Assembly: GCA_038501625.1 (NCBI GenBank)
Contig: JAZAYU010000011.1
Span: 12,222,849-12,286,848, forward strand
Reading direction: 5' to 3'
Origin: Corbicula japonica
Taxonomy: Eukaryota > Mollusca > Bivalvia > Venerida > Cyrenidae
Length of the DNA stretch: 64,000 bases
A program made the translations under genes and the position numbers. Shown here in pieces: positions 1-13,570 of this stretch (its first letter is position 1; each line of letters opens with the position of its first letter). A model generated the notes under the pieces. The model worked only from the letters and a program-made list of their open reading frames with translations, ran no database searches and had not been told where the DNA came from.

Positions 1-487
1 AGAATCTATTGTATTCAATACACAGTGATGTGAATTGACATGTAAAATGAGTGAATTCAAGTGGAACAAGAAATATCTTTAAAAAAGATAAACGGCGTTG
101 ATGGAAAAGATTTATATATACATGTATATAAGAAAGAAAGAAATACAGAGAGGCAAAGCAGACACAGTTTAGATATTTTATTTGTTATAGCTGTTGACGA
201 ACCCTCCCTGCCTTCTTAGTATGACTTAGAGATTAAGCGACCGAATCATGACAACTCATAAATTTATTGAAAGTATCTTTCAAAAAAAATGTTGAAGCTG
301 TTGCAACAATTTCATACAGTGATAACAAGGCGATTAAAGAAGCAAAATATTCAGTTTCAATAAAATACCTCGTGTAGAGTGAGAATTCAAGATGAATACA
401 TGTCCTTGAAATTTAATAAATATAAATAATAACAGCCTGTCACAAGAGCGAAATCTACCAACTTTTACGTATATTAAGTTTAAAAAA
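1..487. other. non-coding, nothing recognised
   Basis: AT-rich sequence with no open frame that resembles a protein. No repeat from the other families in this window was recognised here. Confidence 0.5.
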
Positions 488-561
488 GTGTCCGTCCTGA
501 GTATTGAACCCGGGGCCTCCGCTTGAGAGGCGAGAGTGTTAGCCACTACACTACATAAACG
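488..561 (-). pseudogene. tRNA-Glu(CTC)-like pseudogene or SINE head
   Basis: Read on the minus strand, this 74-nt stretch folds roughly like a tRNA. A D-arm-like segment (GTGTAGTGGCTAACAC) is followed by a five-pair anticodon stem with one mismatch around the loop CTCTCAA, which would give anticodon CTC. It is followed by a B-box-like GGTTCAATACTC. The acceptor stem pairs only about five of seven positions and the T stem is damaged, so it is not a functional tRNA gene. It could be a decayed tRNA copy or the head of a tRNA-derived SINE; no A-rich tail is obvious. Confidence 0.5.
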
Positions 562-1747
562 TACGATCTTGAAATTAACAATCAGTATCAAAGGAACTAG
601 AAAGGAACCAGTAGGAACTAGGAATATCTACACTTCTCTTTCGTTTTACACTGTGTATTGTATGCAAGTGACACCCAAGAATATTCCATATAATATTGTA
701 TTAAGCCATCAATATTGACTTAACTGGTTACTTAAATCGTAAATATGTTTGTCCTCCAATACAACACCCACTAACAACCAATCTAATTAATCTATTTGAT
801 TTTTCCGCTGCATAATAATAAAATCCCACTAGATACCTCTCCAGCCTGCTAGATGCCTCTCTGGTGTAAATAGCTACCAATCGAAATAGTTTATTTCATT
901 TTCCCTCTGCATAATAAGAGAATACGAGTATTATTTACAACATTACATTGGTCGAACAACTAGGTCAAAAGTGAGCTTAGACAGCTTACGCCGAAAAAAA
1001 TATGTCTCAAAGTGCCTATGTCATGTTATATTACTTCGGTTGCCGATTATGTTGCCATTCTATTTTACTGTGATGATGTGACCTTTCTTAATTAAGAATA
1101 AGGGAGAGAACAAGTGGTAGAAGTAGTATGTTAGCTTCTCTGATTAAATCAATATGTTCAAGTCAAGTCAACGATGGAACCAGCCGGATAAACGTGTTTA
1201 TAGCTACAAAAATGACTGTAATTATGAGGTGCGACTCTTTTCTATAGGTCACAGAGTCACTGTGGCCATAGCTTTAAATTTTTATTGGCGAATAAATAAA
1301 ACACTGCGATTTCGAATGTTAAGCTTTTGCGGCAAAGATAAATATCACATTAATTTACGCATATTAAAGTGCTAGAAGCAAGAAATACGGAATGAATCTA
1401 CAGTTCATAACGGGACAGCCTTTATCCAAAATCGAAATTTAGTGGTACAAAGCCTAGACTATGGCCAACAAAAATATGGGCAAGAGTGTTACTCGTAATT
1501 TATGAATGTTCAACTCGTCGACCACTAGAAGATATAAAATACTTAAACAATATTGCATAACGGCAATTTGTGATAAAACTGTGTGCCATAATGGAGGAGT
1601 AAGTTCTCAAAAAGTTTTGTTCTTGCATTTAAGGAAATGCTTATTGCATTTGATAATTACGTTTTCATACCCCCGCTCACAAAAAAAACCTAACCCCACA
1701 CAAAAGTTTATATTTCCCTCAACAATTATAGCAGTTATTGTGTCTCT
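562..1747. other. non-coding, nothing recognised
   Basis: Short chance ORFs only (up to about 108 codons), with no domain, signal peptide or codon pattern that suggests a gene. A short local duplication of 'cctgctagatacctct'-like text lies near 830-865. Confidence 0.45.
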
Positions 1748-1803
1748 GCCCAAGATCATAAAACTAAATCAGGAGACCAGTCTCAGTTTTATGATCTTGG
1801 GCC
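1748..1803. repeat. family C short palindrome
   Basis: A 56-bp inverted repeat. The left arm GCCCAAGATCATAAAACT is mirrored by AGTTTTATGATCTTGGGC, around a centre containing GGAGACCAGTCTC. It has the same outer arm and centre as the longer family C hairpins further right (for example 61,995-62,118), but lacks their CATCTGATTGGCTGAAAT segment. It is probably a shortened, non-autonomous palindromic element. Confidence 0.7.
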
Positions 1804-2609
1804 CGGGAGAGGGAAAGTTAACGCTGCAGTGAGTTTGACAATCATACCTACATAGAAAACCAACAATAACAACATCTATTCGCATTCTAAGCTCTGGCTC
1901 TTAAGTCATCAAATGCTTATCCTATGATAGTTTTGTGAGTTCGCTTTCTATTGCTTGATAACAATTCGTTATTTTGAATAATAAATCCATGCATGCCTAT
2001 ATGCATGTATGTATGTCTGTTGGTTTAATGTTTTTCTTGTATCCAGTAAACATCTGTCTATAGCAACCACAGACAAATATAACAGTGAAGATACTTCTTG
2101 TATTAGTAATTCGAATATCACCAATATTACAATTTTAAGTGCCATACTTAAAATTATTGCTCTATGTCGTTTAATCTAAGTTGCAATGATAGTCTGGTAC
2201 ATGTACCTGACCCATAGAACAGTAGGATGCCTATTGCTGTAGGATCGGGAACCATACTACGCCTAGGATTGGAGGTTGCAAACAGAATCTGTGAACAGCA
2301 CTCATGAGTTTTCTGGTGTCCCTTGTTCAGAAATGCTGTTGTGATAGAACCTGTGACAAACTCTGCAAACAAATATATGCACAAGGAGAAGGCAGTTCTA
2401 GTTAAAATGTTCGCTTTCTTCGGTCATCTCCCTATATAGTCCAGCCCGCCGACGTCACAGCGGAGTACCAAAAGTCCTGTTCATAATTAATAGTTATTTA
2501 TTTCAATGATTTGTCTTTTACAACATTTTAAACCAAAATCAGTTATACTCGCTGATGTTGGCAACCGTAAGTACCTTAAATAATAACAAAAATGTTGATC
2601 AGCATGATT
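1804..2609. other. non-coding, nothing recognised
   Basis: No gene or repeat family recognised. A minus-strand open frame near 2154-2384 has no recognisable domain and was not called. Confidence 0.45.
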
Positions 2610-2890
2610 TTTTTAATTCACATAGGTGAGGCAGTTCTATTCTTAAACCATTGTTTGGGATGGATCGAAATTGTACTTGTGTTGCGCTTAACCCGGGGCT
2701 GGACAGCGCGGACAGTAATATGCATTCCCATTACTGCCTATGAACAGGCTCAGTCTAATCGAGACTGTAATATTTTCATATTTAGTCACACAACGGTGTG
2801 AGTACAATTGAAATAAGGAGTTATACAGTTTCTGCATTAAGGTGGCGATTTGTCTTGTTCGGTGGCTTTCAAAGTTCCATTTTCTGGACG
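2610..2890 (-). repeat. family B dispersed repeat, minus orientation
   Basis: This matches the reverse complement of the repeat at 39.6, 40.6 and 59.2 kb. Shared blocks include a GGATGGATCGAAATTGTAC-like segment, GCGCTTAACCCGGGGCTG, a CATTACTGCC(T/C)ATGAACAGGCTC-like segment, CTGTAATATTTTCATAT and TCGGTGGCTTTCAAAGTTCC. It is diverged and shows no coding capacity. It is probably a non-autonomous element, as no target duplication was resolved. Confidence 0.65.
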
Positions 2891-3936
2891 AATGATGGGT
2901 CATTATATATTATTACTATGTAACTATTACTTGATTATATTTACTTCAGTCCGGCGCAAGGGATATGTGGCCCGGCTTTAAATAGAGGGTTTTAGCGAAT
3001 GCTGAGAACCATGTGGCCCGGTTTTATATATAGATCGTTGAGTAATGAACGGGAACCATGTTAAGTTCAAGGTCAAGCTATTTATAATTGAGTATATAAA
3101 TATAGATATTGAATTGAATTATCTCCCCTTAACTATAAATATAATTATATACATGTATATATATAGATTATATAAATAGATCGATGAGTCGGTGTTTTCT
3201 TTTATGCGAATTGAAAGTTTATTGTTGTAAGCAGTTATAGAAAAAGTGTACATGTAGTAAGAGACATTGTTCAGATAATTATTCTTGTATGATATTGAAG
3301 TTTGTGTTCTGTTTACGAATATTGGCAATCCTATGACTTGATTTTTGGCGCGTGAATGTGACCTATGTTATGATGGTTCTTTGTTTACAAATGTTTCTGA
3401 TGTTGAAATTGACGGTTCTAGTGGGTTTCTGTTTTACAAGAAGGCGATTTCGTGTCTATAAAGTAAATAATGATTGTATAACCATTTTTTGTATGTCTTT
3501 TTCTGTTGTTCAGAATAATTGTGACTCATCCCCATCCCCTCCCATTCCCCCCCCCCCTGTTTTACGGGATCAAGATGCTGAATATAGAAAGTTAGTATAG
3601 ATTTTTCATCCTGAAAGTACCAAAGGAATTGCCATGTACGTGGTAGGACAATTTTGAAAGATACTGTTGAATTTAAATAGAGCAAATTCATTTAATGTGG
3701 TTAGTGCTATGATAATGTTTAACTTCCAGGTAACTCCTTCATGAAAATTAAATGTTGGCGTAACTGTCCACAAAGTGCAAGGTCTAACATTATCTTCTGT
3801 TGCTGTTGATATAGGGAAAACGATATAACAAGGAGGAATGGCTTACAAAGCTCATAGTAGAGTATCTACTTACGAAAATCTACAATGACAATAATGAAAA
3901 ATCAGTTACATTTATAAAATTTTGAGTGCTCTTAAC
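2891..3936. other. non-coding with direct repeat and poly-C
   Basis: Two diverged copies of a segment containing ATGTGGCCCGG lie at about 2964 and 3011. A C-rich run lies at about 3548-3558. Nothing else was recognised. Confidence 0.45.
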
Positions 3937-4106
3937 GATCCACTACACTCCTCCTTGTTCGACCATCGATTTAAAAAGAAAAGTATCAAACTAAACAAAA
4001 TTAACATTCATTTGTGCAAAATTTCATTGAAAGGCATTTTGCCGTTTTTAGAAATGTTGATACTTTTTTATCGATAAAGGTGCAAAGAGGAGTGTAGTAA
4101 ATCCTT
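3937..4106. repeat. 170-bp inverted-repeat element
   Basis: The left arm starts near ATCCACTACACTCCTCCTTG and continues with CATCGATTTAAAAAGAAAAG. It is mirrored at the right by TTGATACTTTTTTATCGAT and AAGAGGAGTGTAGTAAAT. Arms are about 50 bp with mismatches around a roughly 60-bp centre. There is no coding capacity. It is best read as a small hairpin or MITE-like element. Confidence 0.55.
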
Positions 4107-4804
4107 AAAATGTGAGTAATTATTTTGTATCCTAAACTGAATACATATCAACACATATAGTTCTGTAAATTCTTCATCATAATTCATGTTACTATAGCAA
4201 CCATCTCTTCCACTATTTTCTAGCTAGTTTTCATTATATTTAAAAGGAAAACTTTTCAATTCTTTTGTTTTCAAGTCATTCACTACATTTACTGCAAACT
4301 GTTAAATGTTCAGCAAACAAATTTCATCATAAATCCCATTCCATACCAATTCCGGTATACTTCATTTCAAACTGCACTCCTTGTATACAACGCGTTCTAC
4401 AACTACATGTAATATACAAGCACATCCTTCAACGTTCAATACCCTTTGCCAATAAAAGACAACAATAAAGTAGCACTTTAAAATTCTTTCTTTGTTTAAA
4501 AACAATCCATCACCTGCATGAACTCTTACACCCAACATCTAACTTCTTTTAAATGTCGTCCACATATAACACATCTGTGTTATACTTTTCTTGTTATATT
4601 TACTTAGAATAATCACGTCATCAACATAAAATAGAATAACCTAGGCTATTGACATTGGATGAATTATTGATTCTGCGAATACTGGTTTCATCCCGATCCT
4701 GATAAATGCAAGTTAAAAAAAAAACAACATGTTTCACAATCGATGTAAACTAAATATTGAAAAGTAGCTGAGACAGATTACAGTCGTGTTACAGACCATT
4801 TTTA
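4107..4804. other. non-coding, nothing recognised
   Basis: AT-rich. Only the TTA target copy at 4802-4804, which belongs to the adjoining element, was identified. Confidence 0.45.
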
Positions 4805-5424
4805 AGCCTGTCTCACACAGAACACACGTGTAAACCGTACATACAACCGAACCAACCGTGGTTTTATCCGAGTTACACTCGGACCATTCGAGTGTATCCG
4901 TGAAAGCCGTGTATGATTTTTAATTTTTTTTTTTAAAAACTGGCACGGGTGCCATGTCCGTGTATGATCGTATTAGCGATCGTACAAGACCGTGAAAGAC
5001 CGTGTGAGACCGTACGAGACCTTATAAACAACCGCACATGAAGTCCATCCCGCGAGTGAGCTCAACCGTGTCAATATCGTATATAAATCGTATGGAATAT
5101 AACTCGAACAAAAGTCGGTGGGACCGTGTGTAAATGTCCAGTTAATCGAGAAAAGTCGTGTTTAATCGTACTAGGCTGTAACAGACCGTACTAGACCGTA
5201 CTTGGAACCGTGCAACAATCGTATGAAAATCGTTTGCAAATCGTCTTCAAAACTTGACAAACCTTGCTTGACCGAGTATATCCGTGCTTTGTTTGTACAT
5301 ACTCTTGCTACATTCGAGTCTAAATCGTACTAACTCATCCCCAGGCACGATTGGAGCTCACTACTCGTACAAGTCAACCCGTATTGGAACCGTGTGCCCA
5401 ACCGTGTTCTGTGTGAGACAGGCT
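4805..5424. mobile_element. 620-bp MITE with 21-bp TIRs and TTA target duplication
   Basis: The ends are perfect 21-bp inverted repeats, beginning AGCCTGTCTCACACAG at the left and ending CTGTGTGAGACAGGCT at the right. They are flanked by TTA on both sides (4802-4804 and 5425-5427). A three-base TWA target duplication is typical of PIF/Harbinger transposons, so this is probably a non-autonomous member; the superfamily is an inference. The interior has no transposase. It is filled with many short copies of ACCGTG, ACCGTA and ATCGTA in one dominant orientation, which resembles dense subterminal transposase-binding repeats. Confidence 0.75.
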
Positions 5425-7554
5425 TTACACAGTATTCGCCTTACAGAAAATAAATTTAATACAATGTACATAGTGCTAATTTAATATTAAAACATTTGAA
5501 GTATTGTTAACTATTTTTGAATGGCTTATACACCATTGGCACACATCGAAACATGAATTAATTCAGTTCAGATTCATTAAAATTTTGTATTTATCCCATC
5601 ATTTTCTCTAAAATCAAATTCTTTCGGTTGATGTCCAATGATGCTGTCAAACTTCTCAAAATCTGTATCATTGGTGGCAAATGAAGCGCATCAAAATCTG
5701 TATCATTTGGTGGCAAATGCTGCACATCAAATTCTGTATCATTGTTGGCAAATGCTGCACATCAAATTCTGTATCATTGTTGGCAAATGCAGCGCATCAA
5801 AATCTGAATCATTGTTGGCAAATGCTGCACATCAAAATCTGTATCATTGTTGGCAAATGCTGCACATCAAAATCTGTATCATTGTTGGAAAGTGCTGCAC
5901 ATCAAATTCTGTATCATTGTTGGCAAATGCAGCGCATCAAAATCTGAATCATTGTTGGCAAATGCTGCACATCAAAGTCTGTATCATTGGTGGTAAATGC
6001 AGCACATCAAAATCTGTATCATTGTTGGCAAATGCTGCACATCAAATTCTGTATCATTGTTGGCAAATGCAGCGCATCAAAATCTGAATCATTGTTGGCA
6101 AATGCTGCACATCAAAGTCTGTATCATTGGTGGTAAATGCAGCACATCAAAATCTGTATCATTGTTGGCAAATGCTGCACATCAAAATCTGAATCATTGG
6201 TGGCAAATGCTGCAAATCAAATTCTGTATCATTGTTGGCAAATGCTGCACACAAAAATCTGAATCATTGTTGGCAAATGCTGAACATCAAAATCTGTATC
6301 ATTGTTGGCAAATGCTGCACATCAAAATCTGTATCATTGTTGGCAAATGCAGCACATCAAAATCTGTATCATTGGTGGCAAATGCAGCACATCAAAATCT
6401 GTATCATTGTTGGCAAATGCAGCACATCAAAATCTGTATCATTGTTGGCAAATGCTGCACATCATAATCTGTATCATTGTTGGCAAATGCTGCACATCAT
6501 AATCTGTATCATTGTTGGCAAATGCAGCACATCATAATCTGTATCATTGTTGGCAAATGCTGCACATCAAAATCTGTATCATTGTTGGCAATGCAGCACA
6601 TCAAAATCTGTATCATTGGTGGCAAATAAAGCACATCAAAATCTGTATCATTGTTGGCAAATGCAGCACATCATAATCTGTATCATTGTTGGCAAATGCT
6701 GCACATCAAAGTCTGTATCATTGGTGGCAAATGCTGCACATCAAAATCTGCATAATTGTTGGCAAATGCTGCACATCAACATCTGTATCTTTGTTGGCAA
6801 ATGCTGCACATCAAAGTCTGTATCATTGTTGGCAAATGCTGCACATCAAAATCTGTATCATTGTTGGCAAATGCAGCACATCAAAATCTGTGTCATTGTT
6901 GGCAAATGCAGCACATCAAAATCTGTATCATTGTTGGCAAATGCAGCACATCATAATCTGTATCATTGTTGGCAAATGCTGCACATCAAAGTCTGTATCA
7001 TAGGTGGCAAATGCTGCACATCAAAATCTGCATAATTGTTGGCAAATGCTGCACATCAACATCTGTATCTTTGTTGGCAAATGCTGCACATCAAAGTCTG
7101 TATCATTGTTGGCAAATGCTGCACATCAAAGTCTGTATCATTGTTGGGAAGTGCAGCACATCAAAATCTGTATCATTGGTGGCAAGTGCAGCGCATCAAA
7201 ATCTGTATCATTGTTGGCAAATGCTGCACATCAAAATATGTAACATTGTTGGCAAATGCTGCACATCAAAATCTGTACCATTGTTGGCAAATGCAGCACA
7301 TCAAAATCTGTATCATTGGTGGCAAATGCAGCACATCATAATCTGTATCATTGTTGGCAAATGCTGCACATCAAAATCTGCATAATTGTTGGCAAATGCT
7401 GCACATCAACATCTGTATCTTTGTTGGCAAATGCTGCACATCAAAGTCTGTATCATTGTTGGCAAATGCAGCACATCATAATCTGTATCATTGTTGGCAA
7501 ATGCTGCACATCAAAATCTGTATCATTGTTGGCAAATGCATCACATCATAATCT

Positions 7555-10500
7555 GTATCATTGTTGGCAAATGCTGCACATCAAAATCTGTATCATTGTT
7601 GGCAAATGCAGCACATCAAAATTTGTATCATTGTTGGCAAATGCTGCACATCAAAGTCTGTATCATTGTTGGCAAATGCTGCACATCAAAGTCTGTATCA
7701 TTGTTGGCAAATGCAGCACATCAAAGTCTGTATCATTGTTGGCAAATGCTGCACATCAAAGTCTTTATCATTGTTGGCAAATGCTGCACATCAAATTCTG
7801 TATCATTGTTGGCAAATGCTGCACATCAAAGTCTGTATCATTGGTGGCAAATGCAGCACATCAAAATCTGTATCATTGTTGGCAAATGCAGCACATCATA
7901 ATCTGTATCATTGTTGGCAAATGCTGCACATATAAAATCTGTATCATTGGTGGCAAATGCTGCACATCAAAATCTGTATCCTTGTTGGCAAATGCAGCAC
8001 ATCAAAATCTGTATCATTGTTGGCAAATGCTGCACATGAAAGTCTGTATCATTGTTGGCAAATGCAGCACATCAAAGTCTGTATCATTGTTGGCAAATGC
8101 AGCGCATCAAAATCTGAATCATTGTTGGCAAATGCAGCACATCAAAGTCTGTATCATTGTTGGCAAATGCTGCACATCAAAATCTGTATCATTGTTGGCA
8201 AATGCAGCACATCAAAATCTGTATCATTGTTGGCAAATGCTGCACATCAAAGTCTGTATCATTGTTGGCAAATGCTGCACATCAAAGTCTGTATCATTGT
8301 TGGCAAATGCTGCACATCAAAATCTGTATCATTGTTGGCAAATGCTGCACATCATAATCTGTATCATTGTTGGCAAATGCTGCACATCAAAATCTGTATC
8401 ATTGGTGGCAAATGCAGCACATCAAAGTCTGTATCATTTTTGGCAAATGCAGCACATCAAAGTCTGTATCATTGTTGGCAAATGCTGCACATCAAAATCT
8501 GTATGATTGTTGGCAAATGCTGCACATCAAAATTTGTGTCATTGATGGCAAATGCTGCACATCAAAGTCTGTATCATTGGTGGCAAATGCTGCACATCAT
8601 AATCTGTATCATTGTTGGTAAATGCTGCACATCAAAATCTGTATCATTGGTGGCAAATGCTGCACATCAAAATCTGTACCATTGTTGGCAAATGCTGCAC
8701 ACCATAATCTGTATCATTGTTGGCAAATGCTGCACATCAAAATCTGTATCATTGGTGACAAATGCTGCACATCATAATCTGTATCATTGTTGGCAAATGT
8801 TGCACATCAAAATCTGTATCATTGTTGGCAAATGCAGCACATCAAAATCTGTATCATTGTTGGCAAATGCAGCACATCAAAATCTGTATCATTGTTGGCA
8901 AATGCAGCGCATCAAAATCTGTATCATTGGTGGCAAATGCTGCACATCAAAATCTGTATCATTGGTGGCAAATGCAGCACATCAAAATCTGTATCATTGT
9001 TGGCAAATGCTGCACATCAAAATCTGTATCATTGTTGGTAAATGCTGCACATCAAAATCTGAATCATTGTTGGCAAATGCTGCACATCATAATCTGTATC
9101 ATTGTTGGCAAATGCTGCACATCAAAATCTGTATCATTCTTGGCAAATGCAGGGCTTCATAATCTGTATCATTGTTGGCAAATGCTGCACATCATAATCT
9201 GTATCATTGTAGGCAAATGCTGCACATCAAAATCTATATCATTGTTGGCAAATGCAGCGCATCAAAATATGTATCATTGTTGGCAAATGCTGCACATCAT
9301 AATCTGTATCATTGGTGGCAAATGCTGCACATCAAAGTCTGTATCATTGGTGGTAAATGCTGCACATCAAAATCTGCATAATTGTTGGCAAATGCAGCAC
9401 ATCAAAATCTGTATCATTGTTGGCAAATGCTGCACATCAAAATCTGTATCATTGGTGGCAAATGCAGCACATCAAAATCTGTATCATTGTTGGCAAATGC
9501 TGCACATCAAAATCTGTATCATTGTTGGCAAATGCAGCACATCAAAATCTGTATCATTGTTGGCAAATGCAGCGCATCAAAATCTGTATCATTGGTGGCA
9601 AATGCAGCGCATCATAATCTGTATCATTGGTGGCAAATGCTGCACATCAAAATCTGTGACATTGGTGGCAAATGCTGCACATCAACATCTGTATCTTTGT
9701 TGGCAAATGCTGCACATCAAAGTCTGTATCATTGTTGGCAAATGCTGCACATCAAAATCTGTATCATTGGTGGCAAATGCTGCACATCAAAATCTGAATC
9801 ATTGGTGGCAAATGCAGCGCATCAAAATCTGTATCATTGTTGGCAAATGCTGCACATCAAAGTCTGTATCATTGTTGGCAACTGCAGCACATCAAAGTCT
9901 GTATCATTGTTGGCAAATGCAGCGCATCAAAATCTGAATCATTGTTGGCAAATGCTGCACATCAAAGTCTGTATCATTGTTGGCAAATGCTGCACATCAA
10001 AATCTGTATCATTGTTGGCACATGCAGCACATCAAAATCTGTATCATTGTTGGCAAATGCTGCACATCAAAGTCTGTATCATTGTTGGCAAATGCTGCAC
10101 ATCAAAGTCTGTATCATTGTTGGCAAATGCTGCACATCAAAGTCTGTATCATTGTTGGCAAATGCAGCACATCAAAGTCTGTATCATTGTTGGCAAATGC
10201 TGCACATCAAAATCTGTATCATTGTTGGCAAATGCAGCACATCAAAATTTGTATCATTGTTGGCAAATGCTGCACATCAAAGTCTGTATCATTGTTGGCA
10301 AATGCTGCACATCAAAGTCTGTATCATTGTTGGCAAATGCAGCACATCAAAGTCTGTATCATTGTTGGCAAATGCTGCACATCAAAGTCTTTATCATTGT
10401 TGGCAAATGCTGCACATCAAATTCTGTATCATTGTTGGCAAATGCTGCACATCAAAGTCTGTATCATTGGTGGCAAATGCAGCACATCAAAATCTGTATC

Positions 10501-11030
10501 ATTGTTGGCAAATGCAGCACATCATAATCTGTATCATTGTTGGCAAATGCTGCACATCAAAGTCTGTATCATTGGTGGCAAATGCTGCACATCAAAATCT
10601 GTATCCTTGTTGGCAAATACAGCACATCAAAATCTGTATCATTGTTGGCAAATGCTGCACATGAAAGTCTGTATCATTGTTGGCAAATGCAGCACATCAA
10701 AGTCTGTATCATTGTTGGCAAATGCAGCGCATCAAAATCTGAATCATTGTTGGCAAATGCAGCACATCAAAGTCTGTATCATTGTTGGCAAATGCTGCAC
10801 ATCAAAATCTGTATCATTGTTGGCAAATGCAGCACATCAAAATCTGTATCATTGTTGGCAAATGCTGCACATCAAAGTCTGTATCATTGTTGGCAAATGC
10901 TGCACATCAAAGTCTGTATCATTGTTGGCAAATGCTGCACATCAAAATCTGTATCATTGTTGGCAAATGCTGCACATCATAATCTGTATCATTGTTGGCA
11001 AATGCTGCACATCAAAATCTGTATCATTGT
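7555..11030 (+). repeat. 2625-bp offset duplication inside the minisatellite
   Basis: About 7,555-8,405 and 10,181-11,030 share rare variants in the same order: AAAATTTGTATC, AAAGTCTTTATC, CAAATTCTG, TATCCTTGTTGG and CACATGAAAGTC. The offset is 2626 bp left of position 7932 and 2625 bp (75 units) right of it. A one-base insertion in the left copy therefore occurred after duplication. Confidence 0.8.
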
Positions 11031-11539
11031 TGGCAAATGCTGCACATCAAAATCTGTATCATTGTTGGCAAATGCTGCACATCAAAATCTGTATCATTGT
11101 TGGCAAATGCTGCACATCATAATCTGTATCATTGTTGGCAAATGCAGCGCATCATAATCTGTATCATTGGTGGCAAATGCTGCACATCAAAATCTGTATC
11201 ATTGTTGGCAAATGCTGCACATCAAAATCTGTATCATTGTTGGCAAATGCTGCACATCAAAATCTGTATCATTGTTGGCAAAAGCAGCACATCAAAATCT
11301 GTATCATTGGTGGCAAATGCTGCACGTCAAAATCTGTATCATTGTTGGCAAATGCAGCGCGTCAAAATCTGTTTCATCGTTGGCAAATGCAGTGCATCAA
11401 AATCTGTTTCATCGATGGCAAGTGCAGCGCATCAAAATCTGTATCATTGGTGGCAAATGCAGCGCGTCAAAATCTGTTTCATCGTTGGCAAATGCAGCGC
11501 ATCAAAGTCTGTTTCATCGTTGGCAAGTGCAGCGCATCA

Positions 11540-13570
11540 AAATCTGTATCATTGGTGGCAAATGCAGCGCGTCAAAATCTGTTTCATCGTTGGCAAATGC
11601 AGCGCATCAAAATTTGTATCATTAGTGGCAAATGCAGGGCTTCATAATTTGTATCATTGTAGGCAAATGCTGCACATCAAAATCTGTAACATTGGTGGCA
11701 AATGCTGCACATCAAAATCTGTATCATTGTTGGCAAATGCTGCACATCAAAGTCTGTATCATTGTTGGCAAATGCTGCACATCAACATCTGTATCTTTGT
11801 TGGCAAATGCTGCACATCAAAGTCTGTATCATTGTGTGCAAATGCTGCACATCAAAATCTGTATCTTTGGTGGCAAATGCAGCACATCAAAGTCTGTATC
11901 ATTTTTGGCAAATGCTGCACATCAAAATCTGTATCATTGTTGGCAAATGCTGCACATCAAAATCTGTATCATTGGTGGCAAATGCAGCACATCAAAATCT
12001 GTACCATTGTTGGCAAATGCTGCACATCAAAATCTGTGTCATTGTTGGCAAATGCTGCACATCAAAATCTGTATCATTGTTGGCAAATGCAGCACATCAA
12101 AATCTGTATCATTGTTGGCAAATGCTGCACATCAACATCTGTTTCTTTGTTGGCAAATGCTGCACATCAAAGACTGTATCATTGTTGGCAAATGCTGCAC
12201 ATCAAAATCTGTATCATTGGTGACAAATGCAGCACATCAAAATCTGTATCATTGTTGGCAAATGCTGCACATCAAAATCTGTATCGTTGGTGGCAAATGC
12301 AGCACATCAAAGTCTGTATCATTTTTGGCAAATGCTGCACATCTAAATCTGTATCATTGTTGGCAAATGCTGCACATCAAAATCTGTATCATTGGTGGCA
12401 AATGCAGCACATCAAAATCTGTACCATTGTTGGCAAATGCTGCACATCAAAATCTCTATCATTGTTGACAAATGCAGCACATCAAAATCTGTATCATTGT
12501 TGGCAAATGCTGCTCATCAAAATATGTAAGATTGTTGGCAAATGCAGCACATCAAAATCTGTATCATTGGTGGCAAATGCAGCGCGTCAAAATCTGTTTC
12601 ATCGTTGGCAAATGCAGCGCATCAAAATTTGTATCATTAGTGGCAAATGCAGGGCTTCATAATCTGTATCATTGTAGGCAAATGCTGCACATCAAAATCT
12701 GTAACATTGGTGGCAAATGCTGCACATCAAAATCTGTATCATTGTTGGCAAATGCTGCACATCAAAGTCTGTATCATTGTTGGCAAATGCTGCACATCAA
12801 CATCTGTATCTTTGTTGGCAAATGCTGCACATCAAAGTCTGTATCATTGTGTGCAAATGCTGCACATCAAAATCTGTATCTTTGGTGGCAAATGCAGCAC
12901 ATCAAAGTCTGTATCATTTTTGGCAAATGCTGCACATCAAAATCTGTATCATTGTTGGCAAATGCTGCACATCAAAATCTGTATCATTGGTGGCAAATGC
13001 AGCACATCAAAATCTGTACCATTGTTGGCAAATGCTGCACATCAAAATCTGTGTCATTGTTGGCAAATGCTGCACATCAAAATCTGTATCATTGTTGGCA
13101 AATGCAGCACATCAAAATCTGTATCATTGTTGGCAAATGCTGCACATCAACATCTGTTTCTTTGTTGGCAAATGCTGCACATCAAAGACTGTATCATTGT
13201 TGGCAAATGCTGCACATCAAAATCTGTATCATTGGTGACAAATGCAGCACATCAAAATCTGTATCATTGTTGGCAAATGCAGCACATCAAAATCTGTATC
13301 GTTGGTGGCAAATGCAGCACATCAAAGTCTGTATCATTTTTGGCAAATGCTGCACATCTAAATCTGTATCATTGTTGGCAAATGCTGCACATCAAAATCT
13401 GTATCATTGGTGGCAAATGCAGCACATCAAAATCTGTACCATTGTTGGCAAATGCTGCACATCAAAATCTGTATCATTGTTGACAAATGCAGCACATCAA
13501 AATCTGTATCATTGTTGGCAAATGCTGCACATCAAAATATGTAACATTGTTGGCAAATGCAGCACATCAA
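11540..13570 (+). repeat. 1015-bp tandem segmental duplication inside the minisatellite
   Basis: The block at about 11,540-12,554 is repeated at about 12,555-13,569 with the same series of rare unit variants at an offset of 1015 bp, which is 29 units. Shared landmarks are GCAGGGCTTCAT, CATTGTGTGCAAATG, CATCTGTTTCTTTG, AAAGACTGTATC, TTGGTGACAAATG and CACATCTAAATC. Only a handful of differences separate the copies. A third copy of part of the block (about 15,220-15,700) corresponds to 12,005-12,480. Confidence 0.85.
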
